From: Rallus limicola
Lineage: Eukaryota; Chordata; Aves; Gruiformes; Rallidae
Assembly (NCBI GenBank): GCA_022605955.1
Contig: JAKCOZ010000020.1
Span: forward strand, 9,413,001 to 9,477,000
Direction: 5' to 3'
DNA: 64,000 nt
How positions within the stretch are numbered: position 1 is the first letter of the stretch; each line of letters opens with the position of its first letter. This document shows, in pieces, positions 37,701 through 50,110 of this stretch. The position numbers and the translations under genes were made by a program. Under the pieces are notes generated by a model. It was not told the DNA's origin. It searched no databases and saw only the letters and a list, made by a program, of their open reading frames with translations.

Positions 37701-39480
37701 CTGTAATGGAGACTACAGCCCCATGTCTGCATGCTTCTCATTCACCCTGCATGAATGCTGTATCTTCTGCCACTCAGGTATGTACTTCAGAAGCAGCAAA
37801 ACCTATTACCAAATATCCCCACTTTTCCAAATTTCCTCAACACAAGCGAAGCTGGGTCTCAAACATTCTTTCAAGGGCACGTATTTTGGTTCCTAATACC
37901 CACCTTTGTTTCACAGGGTTTTAGCAAAAGCCTGGTTGTGTGTTTAAAAACGACGACTGAAAAAAAGGACCACATCAAAGAAATCTTTGACTGTATTTGT
38001 GTATTCTACCACTTCCAAAAAACTAGGTCATAATTTCATATTCAGTTACACAATCACCAAATCCGGCAATGACTAGAGAAGAACCTGATCCTGTAATTTA
38101 TTCTATCCCAAACAGAGGTTTAGGATAACAAAGATTCAGCCGGATAACTTCCTCCATTTAATGTAATTCTTTGTCATGAAAAGAGAGACAAAAGCAAGTT
38201 CCTTGTGTTAGGCTGTGTTGTCAATTTAAATACCTTTGAACAGACTTCTGTGGTTGACTGACCTGGGATGGCTACATGCTCAAAACAACCAGCCTTCCAT
38301 TTAAGAACAAAGAAAACTGTGTCTTTCTTTTAATCTGATAAAGTTGCATCCTGATCTTAATAGGTAAGGCTGTTTTGCAAAATTTGTCTCCCTTTACATT
38401 AAACAAAATTTCTGACTAGAGCTAGATTGTTTAATTAAAACTGGCAATTTAAAAGAAAGCAATGTCAACCAACAGAAACCCCCAGAACTTCACCTAACGC
38501 AGACAGTGAAGTTTCGTCAGTGAGTCACCATTTCCTACTTATTAGCAATTAAAATATACATTGATTTTTTTGCTTCTTTGCAGTAAAACACATTCAAAGC
38601 AAGTGTTAATAAACATTTCTCAGTTCCTGCTTCAACCTGACTGTCTGCTTCTCGTTATCCTTCTAGAAACAGGAGGAGGAAACTTGCTCAACTCACTGAA
38701 AAGAAATAGCTTTTGCATAACTGTAACTTCATGAGAAAAACAGTGACGCAACTGCCCTACAGAAACCTGGGTGATGATGTAAACCCGGCAGTTTCAAAGC
38801 ATAATGCTCCTGCTGGAGTGAAGGTCTGAGCTGAGGAACCTAACAGAAAGGTGCACCAGGAGAGTACAGCAGAGAAGACCTAACTACACCTTGCTTATAC
38901 TCATTCCCCTTTTTTTCCTCCCTCACAAGTGCACTGGGAATATGGACTTTGTACCCAAGAGTTCCCTCTCTAGTGCCTTGACCTTAAAAGTACATTCCTT
39001 CCAATGTGCATTTTCTCACTGTTACTATATAATTTTTCATGGAAAAGCTTATGAGAACATTCTGTGCCTTCTTTTTGCTCCCACCCTTCCTAGGAAAAGA
39101 GACATTGAAGAATCCCACAACTTTTGAGTTCATACTTGCCCCCCAAATTTGGGTGGAATCACTACGAACGATTCACAAGATAGACATCAGAATTTTTGTA
39201 TGCTGGACCTAAGGGCTTCTTTCCTTGAAGCCAAAGCTAGGGACACAACAATAATAAGCTGGTCTCAGTTGTTTCCAAATTTTTTATGCTGGGTTTGAAG
39301 GGTCTTATTGTTAATATAGTAGTTTTTATTCCTAGTCATGAACAGAGAACTTAAGAAGAAGAAATGGTGGGATGGTAAAGCTAGAGAAATTCAGAAATCT
39401 GGTGGAAGATGTTGTTGAGTCACTGCTGCAGATGAAATATGGAAAAAAGGACAGTGAAAAACAGTGGACTTGCACTGTCC
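31743..39480. other. Presumed intron, mostly nothing recognised
   Basis: About 7.7 kb of non-coding DNA with a 12-base T run at 33931-33942. A motif-rich stretch at 32450-32560 (CCGCCACTTTATTACC, CCCCGGTTATAAGGGG) might be regulatory. No exon, RNA gene or clear transposon was recognised. Confidence 0.4.
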
Positions 39481-39481
39481 T

Positions 39482-39650
39482 GATGCAAGGCTGGATGCAG
39501 CTGAGATAAGCTGTATACCTGGGAAAAGAGCCCAACCTGTCCAGCTATGTCCCCAAAGGTGTCCCTCTGAGCACTCCCTGCTCCTGCTGCTGGCATAGTT
39601 GTTTTGGTACACCAGTGCTCACAGTGTTCTGATCCAGACTAGATGACCTG
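39482..39650 (+). mobile_element. Possible CR1 LINE remnant
   Basis: The order GGCTGGATGCAGCTGAGATA, AAAGGTGTCCCTC, TGCTGCTGGCATAG, AGACTAGATGACCTGATG parallels a CR1 3' region (GGTTGGATGGGGCTTTGAG, AGGTGTCCCTGCCCATGGCA, GGAACTAGATGATCTTTAAGG). CTAGATGACCT is an exact block of a common CR1 variant. It is diverged, and the 8-base terminal repeat is not seen. Confidence 0.33.
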
Positions 39651-40888
39651 ATGTGCACTGGTCAATCACAAGCTTCTGGGCTCACAAGAAGACTGAAAGA
39701 ATAAACTTGCCTGGCCTGTGTTATACATAAGGTGTGGCTATAAGATCTCCTTCCCCCTTGGCCCTAAAAACAAATTTTTTTAGAAGAATATTCTGTACTT
39801 TGCTATGTTGGCGGAAAACTCACCAAAGCTTTTAGCCACATGTATTTCATCACCCACAGCCTGACTCTGAGTCGGCTGCTTGGCGTCGCTCATCCGAACA
39901 CCCTGCCCGTGGTCAGCCTGCTCTTGCACCCCCACACCTCCCATTTCACACCTCCACCGCTGCTCTCTGCATCACAAGGACCACTTTCATCCTGAAATTT
40001 AAACATCTGTTTTGAGAATTCATGACATGACACGATGATAAAAAGAAATCACTGAAAAGGACAAAATGGCTCTTGAGGAACCAGAATTTTGTACTTGCCA
40101 ATTCTGTCTTGGCGTGCCTGGTTTTCCCTGAAGCCATCCCTGTCACCCTGCGAGCATGCTTTTCCTAGGCATAGACTTGGAGGGCTCTTTCCTCTTCAAA
40201 AGCCCCACTGCCACCAGTACCAGCTGACTTCTGCAGCTTCTTTGCAAGGTAGTGAGCTCCTTCCCTGTAACGACTAATTACCGCGTGTCAGACTCCGCTG
40301 TGCTCAGACTCAGCTGGCCTCTGGCCTAGAAGCTGCACTCTGCTTCCTGGCTGCCATTTGGCATGTTTTCCCTATTTTTGTTTTAACTCTTTTTCCTTTC
40401 TTAGAAGATTTTCCAGGCTGGGAAATTCAATCAGAGGCTGCCCCCAGCGGCTTGGCTGCCAGCAGGGAGGTTTGCCAGGCTGGAGCTGGCAGGGTGAGAG
40501 TTGGGACTATTCTGCTCTCATCTCCCTGTGAACTCATGGCCCAGGCTCGGCCTAGGCACAGCTGCAAAGCCATGGAGAAACGGTGGTGTCTTGGCTTCCC
40601 CACTTCCCCTTGGAGAACAACTGTGACTTCTGTCTTTTAGGAACTTGGTTATTCCTTTCAGTGACAGTGGCACACAAACTGCAAGGCACAAGACACAACC
40701 TTGCTCAAGAAAGCCAGGACACATTCTCACGCCTGCAGAAATGCACTTAAGTTAACAACAATGGCTTGTGCCCCAAATAAGCACTTGAAGTTGCATCACC
40801 ACTGAATGAGTTAAGTTTCAACAAGGTGGAAATAAACCCAAAAGTCCCCAAAGTCTCATATGCCTCCATCACTTGACCTTTAATTTGC

Positions 40889-40908
40889 CGCCACCACCAC
40901 CACCACCA
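40889..40908. repeat. (CCA)n trinucleotide repeat
   Basis: GCCACCACCACCACCACCA, about six units, in non-coding context. The minus-strand WWWWWW open frame across it is an artefact. Confidence 0.85.
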
Positions 40909-43235
40909 AAACTTTAGTGTTTTCACTGACACAAAAAGATTGGAAACTTCACTCACAAATGGCTTTCCCTTCGCCTGGAAGATCTGTGTACGGAAGGTAA
41001 AAATCTGGGGTGAAACTGAGGCAATGCCAAAGGATTATCAGGAGGGAAGGTAATGAGAATCACAGTCGCAGTGCTGTTGGGTAGGTCATGGAACTGACGG
41101 CGCATTAGGCATAAGAAAAAACCCCTAAGTAATACCAAATATTGGAATTTGTCCCTTTGGCAGGAGAACTTACTGTAAGAACATCAAAATCTTTGCGTTT
41201 GACACTAAGTTTCCATATAATTTTGAATCAGGTTCAAAGCCTTGGACCTTATTGCTACGGCACTCCCCGGCTTACAGCCAAGTTATCTCAGAGATTATTG
41301 AGTGTTCTGGGATGACAAAGAAAATGTTGACATATTTACAGTTAGCATTTCTTTAACTTCTAAGTTATAGAATCGATGTCTGGTATCTGCAGACAGTGTG
41401 CATGATACAGACACTGGAAAAAGAAGGTATTTGCTCGTTTGCTCCTTAGACCTTTTGCTGCAAGCATTCATGATATAAATAAAAGCTACAAATATTATCT
41501 CACTCCCAATACAATTATTTATGTTCCCCTACACAACCTAATAACAAACATATTTCTTTTCTGGGAAGAGAGATCTCAAGTGGTTTAAGGACTATGCTGC
41601 TTTTATCAGAATGGCAAAATGAACTGCAGCCATGTTGTAGCACAGACCCAGCCAGGATAACCCTATGGGTTATTAGAGGAGTTATAAATACACTTAGACC
41701 GCAGAAAACCCATCTGTGTGTGTATTTTTTCTTTTGGAAGGAGAGAAATCTGACAATAAGTTTCCAAGATCAGAGCTGAATTTTCTTTCCTGTCACCAAG
41801 CCAACAGAGGAGTGCACGTGGTCTATCAGGAGGGCCATGCACTGGGGACACTTGCATGGGGACAGGGCAGTTCACCGAGTGTGCTTCCAGCAGGATACAA
41901 CTGCAGCTTTCCTGTGCTTCCTGGCAGAGTCACAGGTGAAGGATTTCCTTAGGGAAAACCCTGGGTATGTATGGCTGGTCCTTGTGCAAGAGGGTGTCTC
42001 CTCCACCGAGAAAGGTAAAGTATCCCCCTCCTGCAAGCCCAGGAGACCTGGACCATGCCACAACACAGACACATGGACACTCTGTGTCCCCACACGCGGT
42101 CATATAAGAAAGTATTTGTCTGGCTATGTGCTGTTTCTATCAGCTCAGCATGGCACTACAGGCCAAGGTTGTGTAAGGATTGAATAGACAAAGCTAGTGC
42201 TGCTGTTCCTGCTCAAGCCACGATCTGCCTGTAATCCTGTTTGAACTGTCCCTGTGTGGGATACAAGGTATTTAAAAGAAATTGCTCAAAGTTTTTTTCT
42301 TTTCTCAAAAAACCCACCAAAACATAATCCCCCAAACAGTAACATTTTGTCAGTGAAGAGTAACCCTCCAGTTCAGCACCAGAGTTAATGGAACAGAAAA
42401 CATAAGGAAACATTTTCATTTTGAAGCTCCCAAGAGACTCTTCCCAACAATACCAAGAAAAACATTGCAGAAGTGCCAAAAATCAGGAAGTGCTCCATTT
42501 ACTTATTTTTATGGTCAGTCACCGATCATGCTGCGATTTGACTTCAGCTCTGAAATCTTAGCTGTGTTAAAATAAAGATAATACACAACTCGCTCAGGGT
42601 AAATCCACAGACAAACATTCACAGGACTTGAACAGGCATACAGGCTGTTGCCATCTCTAAAATGCTGACAGAAATTTGTAATTCATCTTTAATACTTTTC
42701 CCTTAAAGATTTCTAGGACAGAGATCCTTCCTGTTTTACATTCCACACTGTGTAGCATTACCTGTTAAGATTTCCATAGGACTTTATTTGCAAGTACCCA
42801 AAACATTTATTCTTTTACCAGAAGAAGAAATTTGAATACATGTATCTAAACTATTGTGATGCTTATCACAGGGTTAAGGCTCTAAGTGACATTGAAAGCC
42901 TTTCAATCAAAGCATAGGATGTTATGAAATACAAGAAAGGCAGGCAAGTGGCCAAATAAAACAACTTCCAGTTCTTCTGTGTTATTTCAGACTATGGCAA
43001 TTACCTGTCTCCAGACAACAGCCTACACTGGAAATCACCTTTCAGGTATGATACCTTAAGCAGTACCATTTGCTTGAGCCTCTACAAACTTCCAACCTAC
43101 ACAGCGCCTGGGAAAGCTACCGACTCTTGGATGGTACCCAAAAACCTGTCCATACTCTGCAGAGCCCAGGGGTTGAACCGATTACAGAGGCAAGACCTGT
43201 CCCAGCAAATGTGCTCTTCCATAGTACCCAGTTGC

Positions 43236-43257
43236 ATATTATATATATATATATAAT
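43236..43257. repeat. (AT)n microsatellite
   Basis: About seven to nine AT units in an AT-rich setting. Confidence 0.85.
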
Positions 43258-43540
43258 AAAAACCCAAACATACTACAACTTCTACTGTATTTTAACATCC
43301 CTTGGTGCATTGGGGAAAATCTACCCATTCTCATATTAGTTACCACCCACTGAACAAAACACTCAAGGTTGCTCACTCCTCACGGATGAATTCAGGAGCT
43401 GAGCTCTATTCCTATTTTACAACATTCCTCAGACGAAGCACCTCACGGTATCTCAGTGCCTGTATCTGGGTTTATTTGATGCTGCCAAATTTCCTCCTCC
43501 AATTCTGTCTCCTTTCTCATTGGCCTCTGTATTAATGAGA

Positions 43541-43830
43541 CTGAGCTAACAGATTGTGGCATGTCAACATGCTGAGCTGACATCCTGCTGCCCCCTCCGT
43601 GTCTGTCTGACTTTTAAGCTTTTCCTTTCCGTTTCCCTTCTGGATTATGTGTTACATGCACTGTAGTCCAGGAATGCCTCTTGCTTTGGCTGCCTCGTCT
43701 CTCTTTTTGGCATGCTCCTGGAGCCGGAGGGAATCTTGCTGAGGCTGGCTAAGTCACATGTTTGCCCTTTAATGAACATTAAAAAGAAAGCAGAATCTCT
43801 GCCATTTTGATGTTTCTATTAATACAGGCC
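43541..43830. promoter_or_regulatory. Candidate regulatory block
   Basis: Non-repetitive sequence with ATTAATGAGACTGAGC, TGACATCCTGCTG, CTAAGTCACATG (an AP-1/E-box-like overlap) and CTTTAATGAACATTAAAAAG. It is denser in motif matches than neighbouring DNA. This is only a candidate. Confidence 0.2.
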
Positions 43831-44684
43831 GCAAGAAAGCTCAGGTTCCCGCTACAAAGATCACAGACAAACAAAGGCGTTTGTAGCAGTTGTTGCACAG
43901 AAGGGTTTGATCACACTGCAAAGGAAAGAGCAATTTTTGGGCAATCCATGGCACGTGCCTTTAGTTTAAATCTGTTCAGCATGGCAATTTGGGAAATTCT
44001 GCTGTCACTTGCTGGCATTCCTGAACTTCCTCTTGAATGACTTTTACCTAAGGATTTATTTTCACTCACTGAGCTAAAGATGTGCCAGTACAATGGAAAT
44101 ACATACTTGGAGTCAGTGTATAGGATACATCTTGAGGTTGGGAGCTGAGACACTGATGTTCTTTCATAACCCTTATCTTCTCTCTCGGATACCAAAAAGG
44201 TGGACAACCTTTGGGTAATTATAACTGTTTTTCCCCTAGGGTGTCCTACACAGCAAGGTCTCCTAGCAAACAACAGACGCAAGTGCAAAGGCCAAGGAGA
44301 GGCAAAGGGAGACAAGAACTGTATCCACAGTACCACAATTTCATGTTCAGCTACAAACATGTCTGGGAAACTGAAACTCAGGTTCTCAGTGATTTGCTGT
44401 GTCAAAAAAACCAACCACAAAACCAAAAATATGACAATGTTCAGTTGGAGTGACCTTTGCAAGAAAGCTAGGGAAAAAGAAAAGAGCAGGATCTTCCCTT
44501 CCTAGGGAGGATTGTGAATCATCTCCCAACTGCACTCCTGAGCGTGAATCAATTTTCTTCCAGTCGATAACTAGCGCAAAGGTTCTAACCTTCATTTGTG
44601 CTCCAAATACTCAATCGGGGATGTAGAACACATACCAATTAAGCAATTCAGCTAAAATAAGAAGGCCGTGAACCAACATCGTTG

Positions 44685-44870
44685 CTGCAGCTGCCCCTGA
44701 GGGATCGAGGGTTAGCAGCTTGGGGAAAAGGTAATTTATTGAGCTTAATACTCTGCGAAATGTTCTCATGATAATAAGATTGTAAGATCGTTTTAATATC
44801 TGAAGTCATGTTGAAAAGGTCATTTCTCATCTTTTACGCCTACCTAAGTCATGTAAATTAGAGCTACTCA
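44685..44870. promoter_or_regulatory. Candidate regulatory block
   Basis: Low-repeat sequence with GGTAATTTATTGAGC, CTCATGATAATAAG, AAAAGGTCATTTC (a nuclear-receptor half site) and TAAGTCATGTAAATTAG, with retained CpGs (GATCGAGGG, CTGCGAAA, GATCGTTTT, TACGCC). The survival of CpGs and the homeodomain-type cores are the reason for the call. Confidence 0.22.
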
Positions 44871-47800
44871 AACAGAGTTGAGGATGTTTGCAGCCCAAGT
44901 TTTTCTGTATTTTTGGATGACAGAGAAAAATGTCAGCAATCCCAAGTGGGGGACACAATCAGAGTACCCAGGAGTTTTAGAATAGCAACAGTAATGGATG
45001 CAGCTACTTGTTATGCAGTAGGCCAGCATTTCATCTTTGACCTAGTAGATTTTAGTCAGACTTTTTTTTCCTCCTTTTTAATATTGTGATTTGGAGAATA
45101 TTAAGTATTTGAAACACACGACATGTAATCTGAAAGGGGAGGGGATTACAGCTGATATATTTACCAGAAGTTTTATAACCCATGAAAACGGGGCACTGGC
45201 TATTTCGCAAAGTACTTGCCTCTTTTCCATGCTTTTTTCCATAAGAGAGAATTAACTTGGAGATTTTTTCCTTCCTTTTTAAAAAATGATTTCTAGGCAG
45301 AAATTTTGTAGACTCTGCCTCCACATCTCCCAGCCAGCATTCCTAAATCACAACTTGCAGCTGCCCTTGCTATTACAGCCTTGGAGCCTTCATTTGGCAG
45401 AGCACCAGCATCATGCCAAGATGTGATGTTTCTGTGATGTGTGCAATTAGCCCACAGGGATGGAGCAGAGATCCCCGAACACATTTCACTAAGGCCCCTG
45501 AACCCTATTTGAAACCAGGTCTTCAAAATTTATAACAGCATTAGGCTACCTAGGCCCTTAGTTTCATTTATGTTTTGAAGCTTCAAATCCATCACGCAAC
45601 TGAGCTAAATGAGGGCATTATTCAGAGTAGAAATGCATTTGATCCCCTGTAGTCTAAATGATAGAAACCCCCTCCTGTCTCTTATTTTTCTTAATAGGTT
45701 CCAGAATCTTCTTTTCTCCTCATCTTTCAGTTACCCCAACAGCCCCAATTCTTGTCCTTTACCACAGCCGCTACACAGAACAGCCCCTCACCCCAGGAAG
45801 CTTCCCTTGCTGTCCCCTTTCCTGAGAATTTTTCTTCCTTCTCTCATCTGAACCACTGCCCCATTTTTGGCTCTGCACTGGTCAGGCTGCAGGCTTTTCA
45901 GAGGAAAAGGCATCTCTCTCTTTTCTGCTTGGCATTGTGCTCCAAAGGTGCTATGCAAACAATTTATTATAACAGATTGCAGGCCAGAGTAATTTAATAG
46001 ACTGTAAAGCCCAGCTCAGGAGACCTGGCTACCCAGCGTTTACAAAGCACACCATGCTTGTATTATGCAGTACACAACACATAAATCTCTCTGTTGGCAT
46101 GACCCTGTTTTCAGATTTGTTGGGTTTTGTATGTGAAAATGTTCTGGCTATTTATTGGCTTGATGTTCTCCTTCAGCCTTTATCATCCCTGACAGTCCTG
46201 AAAACTCTCTGAAACAGAGAGACCGAAGCAGTTGCCAAACAATGCCACGGTCTTTCAGGAGTGGGACTCTCTGCAGAGGGCTGGCTGTAGCCCCACCATG
46301 CCAAGACTGTCACTCTTACTGTTATACTAGCAATAACAACAATAACATCCAACTGAACCACTCTATCCCACCGGAAGGGCTGGGAGAGCAAGGAAACATC
46401 TGCTTGCTTGTCTTATTTGGCTTCCTTGGTTTGGTCAAAAGGGTTGAGGGGAGGATGCTTGAAAAACAAGGATCCCACCCCATCATTTGTGGGACATCTG
46501 GGGGATTCACTGACAACTCTTCCATAGTAATGTTGTGTCCCATTCAGACCTCTGTGGTTTTATAACTAGGTGGCCACATCTAAGGACAAGCCTGCCAGGA
46601 ACCGCACTGATCCCCGTTAGAGCACTTAGTTGGCAAAAAGTTAACACCAGCTTCTTGGTAACAGAAAAAACCCCAGCTGTACCAATGCTCACTCTTCTTC
46701 TCAAGGGGAGTTTTGGAAAGGGGCACACAGCACGCATCTAGAAAGTTCTTCCACTATGAACCGTGCTTTCAGGGAAGGTGATTCACAAATGGTAAAGGGA
46801 AAAGATGATCCTGAAAAACAGAAAATGGAGCAGCAACAAAGCTCCTGAGCAAAAACAAGAGGATTTTTTATTTGGCCCATCGATTAAGGCTACACCTGAA
46901 ATCCACCTTTCCCTTGGTTAGGTTTGTGTGTGAGTGTGTGCATTTGCGTGCTTCATCAAAGGTAAAACCCGCAAGTTTCATTTTCAAAGACTGTTTCCAC
47001 TGGAGTGGTTCCAATTTGGATGTTGACTGCTACTAATAGACTATCACATCAAGAGAGGCAGAAAGTGAGCATCTCACTGAGCGCCAGTGCTTACCAGGTT
47101 GTCTCCTCCTTTCCTCATCTCCTCTCCTCCATAGCTGCCGAGCAAGTCAAGTTTCCAAACCACGAGCAGAACTTAGGCAACTGTGGAACAATAAATCACG
47201 TGTGCCACGCTTTGGCAGCAGGCTGCTTTACAAATTTGCACCCTGTTCTGGCTAAATGTGGATGTATGTGTTCCACACACAGAGGCGAGCAGCGGTTAAC
47301 GGGAAACTGTCGTCTACTCATGGCAGCATGTGCCAGGCGCTGAATATTAATAGATGATAAATGACTATTTGGTAGAAATTTGTATTTTACACATAGCTTA
47401 ATATATGTTCATAAAAAAAGGCTGAAACTTGTTAATCCCAGGCATTTATACCTTCAGCCAATTAAAAAAAAAATCCAGTAGAGTTTTAGAGGAGCCAATA
47501 TTTCATTGTAGGCTGGAAAATTCTTTGCAAAAGGGAAAAATAACCCTCAAACTACACAAATAGAACAAATTATAGAATACATTTTCTGTAATTCTCCAAA
47601 ACTTATCTGGAATGCTACTAAAAAAAAAAAAGAAAGGCAAGGGTGTAAGACTACATGGAAAAAATCACACACCTTTCACACGTTATTTTTAACTCAGCAT
47701 TTTTGTAGGGAATTTTGCAGTGTGCATAATAAAAATGCAGCAGAGACACAAGGTATTCCAAATAACCTCAATTTTTTGAATACTCATTTGGTTCTCCTCT

Positions 47801-48955
47801 AATTCTTTTTAGGATAGCAGCCAGCCTCTTTCCTGAGTTTTTATAGGTTTTGTATGGTCAAATGTCTTAAGAAACAAAACCAGCAAGTGATGGTCTAGTG
47901 GACTTACTGCACTCAACAACAAAAAAGGAATATTTATTCCTTCATTAGGGACTTCAAGAAATGCCAGGCCTGTAGGAGACAATCAGCACAAGATTCATCC
48001 AGCTATTGTGACTCTGGACAGCCATTTCCTAAATCTGTCTGTTCCTTCCTTCTGCTTCAGCCCTACTCACCATCACCGCAATGACTACACCATATCCAAC
48101 CGGCACTTTGAATGCTGGAACACCAGTCACACCACCAGCACACCACTGCTGTGCTCCAAGCTCTTGTAACGCAGCAAACTCCTGCACATTATCAACAGAT
48201 GGGCTTTAAATGCAAGCACAACCCAAACCAGATCTCCAAGAAACTCTGCTCCCCAAAGGCCATCCACAGCCACCCTACGACGTTGGAGGGAGCAGCCTGG
48301 TGCTCTCCTTCACAGACTATTTAGCCCTTCATTAACTGATGACTGTATAGAGCACAGCCAAGAAAGCAACCACAGATCTGCTGGATCTGGAAAATGTGCT
48401 GCATGAAATCAGTGGTTAACTTCGTATATTCAACCAGATCAAAGATTTCTAACTTAAACTCTCTACGTGTCAAACTTCGCAGCTGTTCCCTTTATCAGCT
48501 CACTAGGAAAAAGTCTCCATGGATTGGTGCCACTCTTCATAAAACCTCAATTGCTCTGCAATAAAAGAGGTCTAATTTTTACAGTAAAGTTCTGCTTATA
48601 TATAGTATCAACATCTGACCACAAGTGCCAAATATAAAAGTTACTGGGACTGACTTTAATTGCGTTTTGGGCTCTCTTTGTGAGCCAAATTCTTCAGCCT
48701 TACTCAATGCACGCTCAGGCAAATGTGACATTAGCTTCTACCAGTAAATACTTAACCTCCCTTCAAGATGGAATTCCAGCATTAACTTCCATCGCTATAG
48801 ACTGGAACCAAAATGTCCTTCACCTGTAAAATTCTACAGGTAACATTAAGCCACAAAAGTCCTACTTTATGTCAGTTGTCCTCCTTTTAAAATTTTCTCT
48901 AAAGCAAAACTAAATATTAAAAAACATGTGCCAATTCCTTCTCTCCTGCTCTCCT
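44871..48955. other. Presumed intron, nothing recognised
   Basis: Non-coding DNA. No splice-flanked exon, RNA gene or clear transposon was seen. Confidence 0.45.
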
Positions 48956-48959
48956 CCTC

Positions 48960-49145
48960 TTGAGGAGTTAGTTCTTAAAGCCAATTAAGGCGTCGTTAAA
49001 CAGTCAGGCCCAGCAGTGTAGAAGAGAGCGCCATGGAGCACCTACAGCACTACTGCAACCGCTCGTTAGAGCAAAGGCTGTAATCCCAATTAAGGACGCT
49101 CACTATTTAAGCAGCACAAGCAATTGCAATCCTTCCAGCATTCAA
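48960..49145. promoter_or_regulatory. Candidate enhancer with duplicated CCAATTAAGG sites
   Basis: The 10-base sequence CCAATTAAGG occurs at 48981-48990 and again at 49086-49095, in the same orientation and 105 bases apart start to start. Each copy is followed within three bases by a CpG. The core fits homeodomain binding (CAATTA, TTAAG). Retained CpGs (GGCGTCGTT, GAGCGCC, ACCGCTCG, GGACGCTC) again stand out in AT-rich DNA. Confidence 0.33.
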
Positions 49146-49776
49146 GACTCCACAAGTCCCTGGCAGGGATGAGGGGGCCGTGATCCTGTTTGGGAATGCA
49201 AATTGAGCCTCCAATAGTTGGGTGCAAACAGACTCTCCATTTACTTTCTCCTCTTCCAATATTTAGTTTAACTCCCTGTGTTAGAGCTGGGGGAACATTT
49301 TCTGCTAAGTGCCTTCATTTGCAGGCCCATCTCTTGCCCAAATACCTGAAGTAGCTCAGGAACAGTTTCATGTTAATGCACACCTTGGTTAAATAAACCA
49401 GCTTTCCAGACTGCTAGCTTTTCATTTACATTTCTGCTAGATTAGCCTGAGCTATGGAACTGAACACCACCTACGCCAGGAAATGGGAAGAAGTAAATTA
49501 GTCCTTTCTTGTACCAAACATCCTCCTCCCAAAGAGCAACCAGGCTCCACCAGGTCTCAGCCACTTGTGTTGCCTGTGAAACTCTCTACTTCTGGGGGGA
49601 GACAGATGAGAGCCGTGCTGGGGTCAGCGCACCAGCTCAGGACGCTGGGGCTGTACACAAACCACCCTTTGCCATGGAATATAGGTACCATATTAATGAG
49701 AAATACTTGGGGCACTCTCCTTGGGGTTTGAACTGGGATGTTTACCCAACCTACCTGAGGCAGTCACCAGGAGGGG
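49146..49776. other. Presumed intron, nothing recognised
   Basis: Non-coding DNA ending at an A-rich tract (49778-49799). Confidence 0.45.
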
Positions 49777-49777
49777 G

Positions 49778-49799
49778 AAAAAAAAAAAAGAAAAAGAAA
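49778..49799. repeat. A-rich simple tract
   Basis: Twelve A, then G, five A, G, three A. No retroposon body was recognised upstream, so a retroposon tail is not supported. Confidence 0.8.
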
Positions 49800-49903
49800 T
49801 GATAATAAAAGGTTGATTAATTATGTGCAATAACTGGGACAGCATATCATGAAAATTCCATTCTTGTTTACTCAGCTAATTCACTTTTTATGAGTGTTTA
49901 GGC

Positions 49904-49952
<49 letters not shown>

Positions 49953-50110
49953 ACTGCAGCCTAATAGCCTGTACAGTGGCTGCCTTTATGAGTCTGATGG
50001 TGAGTTAGAGACCCATTAAACAAATTTATACACAGCTGTAGCAAACATTACATTTCCAGAGATGTTACATTACATGCTAATATTTTCACAGCCTTGAAAC
50101 ATCATTCACT
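49800..50110. promoter_or_regulatory. Candidate enhancer, homeodomain-site cluster
   Basis: Homeodomain-type cores are packed closely: TTGATTAATTATG near 49813, TAATTA at 49924-49929, CAATTAA at 49932-49938 and again at 49943-49949, and CTAATAG at 49961-49967. Caudal-like TTTATGAG appears twice. The remainder is non-repetitive and of mixed composition. The density suggests a developmental enhancer. Conservation is unknown. Confidence 0.33.

Larger units (their letters stand above)
39651..43540. other. Presumed intron with two simple repeats
   Basis: Non-coding DNA containing a (CCA)n run at 40889-40908 and a short (AT)n at 43236-43257. No exon-like structure was recognised. Confidence 0.45.

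Noticed and set aside
43911..44462. 183-codon minus-strand open frame
   Set aside because: No known motif, and it overlaps plus-strand frames at 43807-44040, 44200-44505 and 44211-44453. The hydrophobic start looks like a translated T-rich stretch, not a signal peptide.
49778..49799. Retroposed pseudogene tail
   Set aside because: There is an A-rich tract, but no intronless gene body or target duplication was recognised upstream.
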